Shown here piece after piece: positions 24,917 through 32,010 of a stretch of 32,010 nucleotides of DNA. Origin of the DNA: Acidimicrobiia bacterium (GTDB lineage Bacteria; Actinomycetota; Acidimicrobiia; IMCC26256; PALSA-555). The stretch is from the NCBI GenBank assembly GCA_022865365.1, contig JALHSW010000632.1, positions 1-32,010 of the forward strand, read 5' to 3'. The position numbers were made by a program, and so were the translations under genes. The notes beneath the pieces were generated by a model. That model was not told where the DNA came from. It saw only the letters and a list, made by a program, of their open reading frames with translations, and ran no database searches. Position 1 is the first letter of the stretch, and each line of letters starts with the position of its first letter.

Positions 24917-27046
24917 TCAGCTCTTGAACAGGAACTCCACCGCGTCGCCGAGCAGGTCCTCCACCTCTTCGCGCAGCTGCTCGTGTCGCTCGAGCCCCGG
25001 ATCATTCTCGAGCAGAGCTTCGGCCACGGCCCGCGCGGCGATCACCACCGGTTCGTCGCGTGGGAGGCGCCCGAGCTTCAAGTCACTGAACCCCGACTGG
25101 CGCTCGCCGAACACCTCCCCGGCACCTCGGATCTCGAGATCCCGTTCGGCGAGCTCGAACCCGTCGGTGCTGGCGCGCATCGCCTCGAGGCGCGCGCGGC
25201 CCTCAGCCGTCGACGGGTCGGCCAACAGGTAGCACCACGAGCGGTGCTCGCCCCGCCCGATCCGGCCCCGCAGCTGGTGGAGCTGGAGCAGTCCGAAGCG
25301 GTCGGCGTCTTCGACGATCATGACGGTGGCGTTCGGCACGTCGACGCCGACCTCGATGACGGTCGTCGCCACGAGCGCGTCGATCTCACCCGCACGGAAG
25401 CTGCGCATCACCGCTTCCTTGTCGGCCGACGGCATCTGGCCGTGCAACAGCCCGAGCCGGAGCCCGGCGAGCTCCTCGCGTCCGAGGCGGTCGTACTCCT
25501 CGGTCGCCGCCTTCGCCTCGAGCTTCGTCGAGCCCTCGACCAGGGGGCACACCACGTAGGCCTGGCGGCCGGCTGCGACCTCGTGGCGCAGCCGCTCGTA
25601 GACCGCGACCCGTTCCAGCGCGCTCGGGCCGACGACCTCGGTCGTGATCGGCGAGCGCCCTGCGGGGAGCGTGCGCAGCTCGGACTTGTCGAGATCGCCG
25701 TAGATCAGCATCGCCGCGGTGCGCGGGATCGGCGTCGCGGTCATCACGAGCACATCGGGCTCGTTGCCCTTCCCGCGCAGCAGATCGCGCTGCTCCACGC
25801 CGAAGCGGTGCTGCTCGTCGATGACGACGAGCCCGAGGTTCACGAACTCAACCCCTTCGTAGATCAGCGCGTGCGTCCCGACGAGGATGTCGATCTGCCC
25901 GCCCCGCAAGCCCTCCGCGATGCGACGGCGCTCGGCCGCGCTGGTGCGGTTCGTGAGCAGCGCCACCCCGACGGGGCGCTCGCCGAGGAGCGACCCTTCT
26001 TCAGGGACCCTCAGCCCTTCGAGCAGCGTCCGCATCGTGAGCTCGTGCTGCTCGGCGAGCACCTCGGTCGGCGCCATGAACGCGCCCTGGTGACCGCCCT
26101 GCACCGCGACGAGCAGCGCGGTGAGTGCGACGACGGTCTTGCCCGAGCCGACCTCCCCCTGGAGGAGCCGGTGCATCGGCGCGGCAGCGCCCATGTCGGC
26201 CATGATCTCGGCAATGACGCGCTCCTGATCGCCTGTCAGCGGGAACGGCAGCCCGGCGAGGAACGCCGGGCTCAGCGCACCGTCGATCCGGTGCTCGATC
26301 CCGCTGCGATCCCGCTCGAGCGCGCGCTTGCGAGCGATCAACCCGACCTGCATCCGCAGGAACTCGTCGAACGTCAGCCGCGCGCGCGCGGTGGCGGCGT
26401 CGGCAATCGTCTCGGGCCGGTGGATGTTGGTGTACGCCGTGGTCCGATCCACGAGGTGCTGGGCACGTCGTAGGTCATCATCGAGTGGATCGGCGAAGCC
26501 GCGCTGCTCGGTGCGCTTGAGGAGCTCGGCCGCGACCTTGCGGATCTCCCAGCTGTTGACGCCGGCCTTGCCCGACTGCGGGTAGACCGGCAGCAGGACA
26601 CCGGTCGTCGGCTCGGCGACGGTGTCGAGCACGTCGATCGCCGGATTCACCATCTGGCGCCGACCCCGGTAGAGGTCGACCTTGCCGAAGACGGAGACCT
26701 CCGTGCCCTCGCCGATCCTCGCTCGATACTCCTGGTTGAAGAACGTGAGCTTGAGGTACGACGTGCCGTCGTAGACCTCCATCTCCACGATCGGGCGACC
26801 CTTGCGCGGGCGCCGCACCGAGACCTTCTTCACCGCCCCCGCGACGGTCGCCTGCTCGTCGACCGCCAGCGCCGCGATCTCGGTGGTGTTCGTGCGGTCG
26901 TGGTAGCGGCGCGGGTAGTGCTCGAGCAGGTCGAGCACGGTGTCGATTCCCATCGCGCCGAGGCGTTCACCGAGGCTCGGGCCGACCGTCCGGAGCTCCG
27001 AGATCGACTTGTCGCGCAGCTCGCGGAGGGTGAGCCGCGGTGCCAC
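24917..27046 (-). CDS. recG: ATP-dependent DNA helicase RecG
   Basis: 709 aa; LLQGEVGSGKTVVAL, VVIDEQHRFGVEQRDLL, VMTATPIPRTAAML, VATTVIEVGVDVPNATVMIVEDADRFGLLQLHQLRGRIGR. Confidence 0.97.
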   Translation of the reverse strand: MAPRLTLRELRDKSISELRTVGPSLGERLGAMGIDTVLDLLEHYPRRYHDRTNTTEIAALAVDEQATVAGAVKKVSVRRPRKGRPIVEMEVYDGTSYLKLTFFNQEYRARIGEGTEVSVFGKVDLYRGRRQMVNPAIDVLDTVAEPTTGVLLPVYPQSGKAGVNSWEIRKVAAELLKRTEQRGFADPLDDDLRRAQHLVDRTTAYTNIHRPETIADAATARARLTFDEFLRMQVGLIARKRALERDRSGIEHRIDGALSPAFLAGLPFPLTGDQERVIAEIMADMGAAAPMHRLLQGEVGSGKTVVALTALLVAVQGGHQGAFMAPTEVLAEQHELTMRTLLEGLRVPEEGSLLGERPVGVALLTNRTSAAERRRIAEGLRGGQIDILVGTHALIYEGVEFVNLGLVVIDEQHRFGVEQRDLLRGKGNEPDVLVMTATPIPRTAAMLIYGDLDKSELRTLPAGRSPITTEVVGPSALERVAVYERLRHEVAAGRQAYVVCPLVEGSTKLEAKAATEEYDRLGREELAGLRLGLLHGQMPSADKEAVMRSFRAGEIDALVATTVIEVGVDVPNATVMIVEDADRFGLLQLHQLRGRIGRGEHRSWCYLLADPSTAEGRARLEAMRASTDGFELAERDLEIRGAGEVFGERQSGFSDLKLGRLPRDEPVVIAARAVAEALLENDPGLERHEQLREEVEDLLGDAVEFLFKS

Positions 27047-27051
27047 CCGGG

Positions 27052-28674
27052 CTACTCCACCCCGATGAGGTACGGGTACAGGGGCTGATCGCCCTCGTGC
27101 ACCTCGACCTCGACGTGCCCGTGCTCGAGTCCGAGGTGCTCGCGCAGCTTCGCCGTGTCGGCCGGACGTGCGTCGCTGCCGAGCAGGACCGTCACCAGCT
27201 CACTGTCGCCACCGACGAGCCGATCGACCAGAGCGATCGCGGCTTCGGCGGCCGAGGCGGTGGCGGCGCAGATTCCGTCACGCGTGATGGCGATCCAGTC
27301 GCCTTCCTTGATCTCGCCGCAGTCGGCGACGCTGTCGCGCACGGCCTGGGTGACCTCGCCCGCGCGGACCCGGGAAGCCGCATCGGCCATCGCCGCCGCG
27401 TTGACCTCGAGGGTGGCATCGGGGTCGTACACCATGAGCGACGCGAGCGCCTCGACCACGGCGTACGTCGGTACGACGCCGACGTCGCGATCGGTCAGCG
27501 CACCGACCTGTTCGGCCACCGCGACGATGTTCTTGTTGTTCGGGAGAACGACAACCGCTTCAGAGGGCGCGCGATCGACGGCTTCGAGGATCTGCGCGGT
27601 CGACGGGTTCATCGACTGGCCACCGGCCACGACCTCGTGCACCCCCACCGATCGAAGCAGCCGGCTCAACCCATGACCGACCGCGACGGCGACGACCGCG
27701 GTCTCGACGTGCTCGGCTGGAGCGGCCTTGCCATTTCCTGCACGCACCCATTGCTCTTCCTCGACCTGCTCGATCAGGTCGGTCACGCGGATCTCGCGCG
27801 GCCGACCGGCCTGGATCCCCGCCTCGATCGCCGCGCCGATGTCGTTCGTGTGGACGTGGCAGTTCCACAGTCCTTCACCGCCGACGATGACGATCGATTC
27901 GCCCAGCGCGCCCCACGTGTCCTTGAACGCCGGCATGGTCTCGTCGGTCCCTTCGAGGAGGTACATGACCTCGTAGCGCAGCGACGAGAGGTCGCCGTCG
28001 CGCTGATGCGCGGCGACGGCGGCGGGCGCGGTGACCAGCTCTGGCGTCGGGACGGGCCGACCGTCGACCACGTGAAGAAAGGCGTCGAGCAGGAGCGTGA
28101 AGCCCAGTCCGCCGGCATCGACGACTCCCGCCTCCTTCAGCACCGGGAGCAGGTCGGGGGTGTGGGCGACCGCGTCGTGGGCAGCCGCGACCGTCCGTTC
28201 GAGGAGAGACTCGAGCGTGCTCTCGCCCGTGTCACGAGCCGCTTCGGCCGCCTCTGCGGCGCTGCGCACCACGGTGAGGATCGTGCCCTCGACCGGGCGC
28301 ATCACGGCCTGGTAGGCCGCGTCCGAGGCTCGCCGCAGGCCGGCGGCGACGTCGGGCGCACCGATCGCTTCGAGTGACGTGAACGTGTCGGCGAGCCCCC
28401 GAAGGATCTGGGACAGGATCACGCCCGAGTTGCCACGGGCGCCCATCAGCGAGCCGTGGGCCAGGGCCGTGCACACGTCGTCCATCCGTGTGGCCGAGCC
28501 GACCTCGGTGCACACCGACTCGATGGTGAGCGCCATGTTGGTGCCCGTGTCGCCGTCGGGCACCGGGTAGACGTTCAGGAGATTCAGCTCCTCCTGATGT
28601 GCTCGCAGCGCGTCGCGGAAGATGGCGACGACCCGGGCGAGGGCCGCACCGTCGATCGTGGCCAGGGTGCTCAT
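27052..28674 (-). CDS. fakA: DAK2-domain protein (FakA/YloV family)
   Basis: 540 aa; [77 protein letters not shown]. Confidence 0.93.
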   Translation of the reverse strand: MSTLATIDGAALARVVAIFRDALRAHQEELNLLNVYPVPDGDTGTNMALTIESVCTEVGSATRMDDVCTALAHGSLMGARGNSGVILSQILRGLADTFTSLEAIGAPDVAAGLRRASDAAYQAVMRPVEGTILTVVRSAAEAAEAARDTGESTLESLLERTVAAAHDAVAHTPDLLPVLKEAGVVDAGGLGFTLLLDAFLHVVDGRPVPTPELVTAPAAVAAHQRDGDLSSLRYEVMYLLEGTDETMPAFKDTWGALGESIVIVGGEGLWNCHVHTNDIGAAIEAGIQAGRPREIRVTDLIEQVEEEQWVRAGNGKAAPAEHVETAVVAVAVGHGLSRLLRSVGVHEVVAGGQSMNPSTAQILEAVDRAPSEAVVVLPNNKNIVAVAEQVGALTDRDVGVVPTYAVVEALASLMVYDPDATLEVNAAAMADAASRVRAGEVTQAVRDSVADCGEIKEGDWIAITRDGICAATASAAEAAIALVDRLVGGDSELVTVLLGSDARPADTAKLREHLGLEHGHVEVEVHEGDQPLYPYLIGVE

Positions 28675-28760
28675 GTGCCGGAGAATCGTAGTGGCGCTCG
28701 CCTTCGGACCGGGCGAGGCCCGCTGCTACCATCAGTCGTTCCCCGTTCGAGGCGGCGCTT

Positions 28761-28798
28761 TCGCGGTATCGCCGCGACCAGGAGCGCGGCACAGCCGC
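28761..28798 (+). promoter_or_regulatory. Two adjacent hairpins in the rpmB 5' leader
   Basis: TCGCGG-TATCG-CCGCGA (28761-28777) and GCGGC-ACA-GCCGC (28786-28798), directly upstream of AGAGGAG and the ATG at 28817. Confidence 0.3.
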
Positions 28799-28816
28799 AC
28801 AGAGGAGCAAGTCCCC

Positions 28817-29005
28817 ATGGCGTCGGTCTGCGAGGTGTGCGGCAAGAAGCCGCAGTTCGGCATGCGCCTCAGCCACTCGCATCGCCGCACCAAGCGGCGC
28901 TGGAACCCCAACATCCAGAAGGTGCGCGCCGTGGTGAACGGCACCCCCCAGCGGCTCCATGTCTGCACGTCGTGCCTCAAGGCCGGCAAGGTCCAGAAGC
29001 CGTAG
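28817..29005 (+). CDS. rpmB: 50S ribosomal protein L28 (C+ zinc form)
   Basis: [68 protein letters not shown] ribosome-binding site. Confidence 0.96.
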   Translation: MASVCEVCGKKPQFGMRLSHSHRRTKRRWNPNIQKVRAVVNGTPQRLHVCTSCLKAGKVQKP

Positions 29006-29016
29006 GCGGCCCGAGC

Positions 29017-29244
29017 ATGCAGGGCGTCGTGCGAACCTTCGATCCGCGGACCGGAGAAGGCGTCGTGATGAGCGACGCGGATCGAGCCGAGCACGTGCTC
29101 GCGACGACCGCCCTCGAGGGTTCGCTGTTCCGGGCCCTGCGCCAGGGCCAGCGCGTGAACTTCGAGCTCGACCCGGATGGTCGCGCCACCCGGATCCGCA
29201 TCGGCTCCGAGCGCGACATGGGCCTCCCGACCGCCGAGGTCTAG
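29017..29244 (+). CDS. Cold-shock-domain-like small protein
   Basis: 75 aa MQGVVRTFDPRTGEGVVMSDADRAEHVLATTALEGSLFRALRQGQRVNFELDPDGRATRIRIGSE...; CSD-like strand pattern without the canonical RNP1 (KGFGFI). Confidence 0.7.
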   Translation: MQGVVRTFDPRTGEGVVMSDADRAEHVLATTALEGSLFRALRQGQRVNFELDPDGRATRIRIGSERDMGLPTAEV

Positions 29245-29266
29245 ACGAGCAGGTTTGAGGGACCGG

Positions 29267-29281
29267 GCACGGGAGCCGTGC
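29267..29281. terminator. Hairpin between convergent CSD-like gene and GlsB-type gene
   Basis: GCACGG-GAG-CCGTGC, perfect 6-bp stem and 3-nt loop; no clear U-tract. Confidence 0.4.
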
Positions 29282-29293
29282 TGGGCGAGCGCC

Positions 29294-29548
29294 TCAGTCG
29301 CGCCGGCTCGTGATCAGACCCCACACGAAGAGCAGGATCGTCGCACCGACGAACGCGACGAGCATCGAGCGGATGCTGAAATCATTGATGCCCTCGTCGC
29401 CCGCTGCGGTGAAGATGGCCCCGCCGAGGAGCCCGCCGAGGATGCCGACGAAGACCGTCCCCAGGCATCCGGGGCGGTCCTGACCCGTCACGAGCTTCGC
29501 GAGCACACCGGCAACGAACCCGACGACGATCCACGAGAGCCAGCTCAT
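29294..29548 (-). CDS. GlsB/YeaQ/YmgE (transglycosylase-associated) family membrane protein
   Basis: True start [48 protein letters not shown] at 29548. Confidence 0.93.
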   Translation of the reverse strand: MSWLSWIVVGFVAGVLAKLVTGQDRPGCLGTVFVGILGGLLGGAIFTAAGDEGINDFSIRSMLVAFVGATILLFVWGLITSRRD

Positions 29549-29736
29549 CGCACCACCGTACCGGCCCGGTCGCGGGCCAGATCGCGGTGCCGGATCCAGG
29601 TCGGTCAAGGTGGTGTGGCCCCGGGCTGTCGGGGTGGACGCGCTTCGACCCTCACTCGGGGCCGTCGGTACACTCAGCGCCACCTTTCGCGGCTCTGTGC
29701 AGCGCCGCACCGGCGGACCAGGCGGAGGAGCTCCTC

Positions 29737-31545
29737 GTGTCGCTCGTGACCGACGCACCGACCACGCACACCAGACTCCTCGCCTGGGTCGACGACATGG
29801 TCGAGCTGTGCGAGCCGAACGCGGTCCACTGGCTCGACGGGTCCGACGCCGAGTACGAGCTGCTCTGCAAGCAGCTCGTCGACGCCGGCACCTTCACCGA
29901 GCTCAGCCCGGAGAAGCGCCCCGGTTCGTACTGGGCGACCACCGACCCGAGCGACGTCGCCCGCGTCGAGGACCGCACCTACATCTGCTCGGAACGCGAA
30001 GAGGACGCCGGGCCCACGAACAACTGGATGGCACCGGCCGAGATGCGGGCGAAGATGCACGGCCTCTTCGCCGGCTCCATGCGGGGCCGCACGATGTACG
30101 TGATCCCCTATTCGATGGGTCCCCTGGGCTCCCCGCTCTCCTACATCGGCGTGGAGCTCACTGACTCGCCGTACGTCGCGGTCAGCATGCGGGTGATGAC
30201 CCGCGCGGGCCGCGCCGCGCTCGACGTGCTCGGCACCGACGGCGAGTTCGTCCCCTGCGTGCACTCGATCGGCGCGCCGCTCGCACCAGGCGTTGCCGAC
30301 TCGGTGTGGCCCTGCAACCCGGACGAGAAGTGGATCGTGCACTTCCCCGAGACACGCGAGATCTGGTCCTACGGATCTGGCTACGGCGGCAATGCACTGC
30401 TGGGCAAGAAGTGCTTCGCGCTGCGGATCGCTTCGGTGATCGCGCGCGACGAGGGCTGGCTGGCCGAGCACATGCTCATCCTGAAGCTCACCTCGCCCAA
30501 GGGCCGCACCTTCTACGTCGGTGCTGCGTTCCCCTCGGCGTGTGGCAAGACCAACCTCGCCATGCTGATCCCCACGGTCCCGGGGTGGAAGGCCGAGTGC
30601 GTCGGCGACGACATCTCGTGGATGAAGCTCGGCGACGACGGGCGCCTCTACGCGATCAACCCCGAGAACGGCTTCTTCGGGGTTGCACCGGGTACAAACC
30701 TGGAGACGAACCCGAACGCGATGCACACGGTCGAGCGCAACACTGTGTTCACGAACACGGCGCTCACCGACGACGGCGACGTCTGGTGGGAAGGCATCGA
30801 CGGGGAACCGCCCGCCCACCTCAACGACTGGAAGCGCCGCGACTGGACGCCCGAGTCCGACGAGCCCGCCGCGCACCCGAACTCGCGCTTCTGCGTCCCG
30901 CTCAGCCAGTGCCCCATCCTCGCTCCCGAGTCCGAAGCGGCGACGGGCGTGCCGATCTCGGCGTTCCTCTTCGGCGGACGCCGCGCCACGACGGTCCCGC
31001 TCGTGTACGAGTCGCGCGACTGGAACCACGGCGTGTTCATCGCCGCCACGATGGGATCGGAGAAGACGGCTGCCGCGTTCGGCGCGCTGGGCGAGCTACG
31101 GCGCGACCCGTTCGCGATGCTCCCCTTCTGCGGCTACCACATGGGTGACTACTTCGCGCACTGGCTGTCGATGCCCGAGCGCACCGACGAGTCGAAGCTC
31201 CCGAGGATCTTCGGGGTCAACTGGTTCCGCAAGGACGCCGGCGGCGAGTTCCTCTGGCCGGGATACGGCGAGAACTCCCGGGTGCTCGATTGGATCTGCC
31301 GCCGCCTCGACGGCGAGGCCGATGGCGTCGAGACGGCGATCGGCACGGTGCCGCGCCCTGGGGACCTGAATCTCGACGGACTCGACGAGCACGACCAGGC
31401 CAACGCCGCCGCGGCGCTCCGCGTCGATCCCGAGGAATGGAAGCGCGAGCTACCCACGACGCACGAGCACTTCGAGACCTTCGGCGACAAGCTGCCGCCG
31501 GCGCTCCGCGAGGAGCTCGGCGCGCTCGAAGACCGCCTCGGCTAG
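29737..31545 (+). CDS. pckG: Phosphoenolpyruvate carboxykinase (GTP)
   Basis: GTG start at 29737 after [102 protein letters not shown]. Confidence 0.97.
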   Translation: MSLVTDAPTTHTRLLAWVDDMVELCEPNAVHWLDGSDAEYELLCKQLVDAGTFTELSPEKRPGSYWATTDPSDVARVEDRTYICSEREEDAGPTNNWMAPAEMRAKMHGLFAGSMRGRTMYVIPYSMGPLGSPLSYIGVELTDSPYVAVSMRVMTRAGRAALDVLGTDGEFVPCVHSIGAPLAPGVADSVWPCNPDEKWIVHFPETREIWSYGSGYGGNALLGKKCFALRIASVIARDEGWLAEHMLILKLTSPKGRTFYVGAAFPSACGKTNLAMLIPTVPGWKAECVGDDISWMKLGDDGRLYAINPENGFFGVAPGTNLETNPNAMHTVERNTVFTNTALTDDGDVWWEGIDGEPPAHLNDWKRRDWTPESDEPAAHPNSRFCVPLSQCPILAPESEAATGVPISAFLFGGRRATTVPLVYESRDWNHGVFIAATMGSEKTAAAFGALGELRRDPFAMLPFCGYHMGDYFAHWLSMPERTDESKLPRIFGVNWFRKDAGGEFLWPGYGENSRVLDWICRRLDGEADGVETAIGTVPRPGDLNLDGLDEHDQANAAAALRVDPEEWKRELPTTHEHFETFGDKLPPALREELGALEDRLG

Positions 31546-31612
31546 CGGAGCTCGTCCAGGACGCCTCCACGATCCGCCGCTACGCTCCGCGCAGCAGACA
31601 AGGAGGTACGCC

Positions 31613-31849
31613 ATGGCCATCAGCGCCTACGTGCTCATCCAGACCGAGGTCGGCAAGGCCGCACTGGTCACCGGCTCGGTACGGGCGATCAAGGGCGTCA
31701 TCGCCGCCGACGACGTCACGGGTCCGTACGACGTCATCGTGCGCATCGAAGCACCGACCCTCGACGACCTCGGCAAGCTGGTCGTCTCACAGATCCAGTC
31801 GGTCGAGGGCATCACACGCACCTTCACCTGCCCCGTCGTGAACCTCTAG
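31613..31849 (+). CDS. Stand-alone Lrp/AsnC ligand-binding (RAM) domain protein
   Basis: 78 aa MAISAYVLIQTEVGKAALVTGSVRAIKGVIAADDVTGPYDVIVRIEAPTLDDLGKLVVSQIQSVEGITRTFTCPVVNL; AAGGAGG upstream. Confidence 0.92.
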   Translation: MAISAYVLIQTEVGKAALVTGSVRAIKGVIAADDVTGPYDVIVRIEAPTLDDLGKLVVSQIQSVEGITRTFTCPVVNL

Positions 31850-31851
31850 AT

Positions 31852-31870
31852 CCCGACCACACAGGTTGGG
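31852..31870. terminator. Compact hairpin between convergent RAM-domain gene and ddl
   Basis: CCCGACC-ACACA-GGTTGGG, 7-bp stem (one G:U) within the 24-nt gap between the two stop codons. Confidence 0.45.
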
Positions 31871-31873
31871 CGC

Positions 31874-32010
<137 letters not shown>

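Noticed and set aside
24805-25005. N-terminal extension of the rsmD ORF
   Set aside because: Partly antisense-like composition overlapping the recG 3' end; RsmD similarity begins at MRVVAGTAGG.
24983-26473. 496-aa plus-strand ORF
   Set aside because: Antisense to recG; no conserved motifs.
27040-28377. 445-aa plus-strand ORF
   Set aside because: Antisense to the DAK2-domain gene; no conserved motifs.
29674-31029. 451-aa minus-strand ORF
   Set aside because: Antisense to pckG; shadow ORF.

Overview
GC-rich actinobacterial chromosomal segment. Gene content and order suggest an Acidimicrobiia-like lineage; this is inference, with no search run. Most of the window is the conserved housekeeping block ddl / pckG / rpmB / DAK2 / recG / rsmD / coaD / DivIVA-like / DUF177 / rpmF / plsX / acpP / rnc / mutM / acyP / smc / mscS / ftsY / ffh / rpsP / KH / rimM / trmD / rplS / DUF2469 / yraN / (comM-dprA) / xer / whiG-type sigma / M23 peptidase, mostly on the minus strand. 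I see no CRISPR array, phage, IS element, tRNA or rRNA, and no convincing new multi-gene system. Points worth a second look: (i) comM-dprA is inverted relative to its neighbours and flanked by accessory or decayed DNA; (ii) a frameshifted, internally deleted P-loop kinase pseudogene lies at 7463-7817; (iii) the SMC is short (965 aa), with both coiled-coil arms reduced about equally around an intact hinge; (iv) a near-perfect 25-bp dyad fills the gap between divergent tetR and SRPBCC/cupin genes; (v) a possible three-way-junction RNA lies just upstream of rpsP; (vi) an unusual ferredoxin has altered cysteine spacing and an inter-cluster insertion; (vii) several genes are missing from or unclear in the ORF track: a 37-aa membrane microprotein, rpmF, the M23 N-terminus and the Ddl C-terminus.
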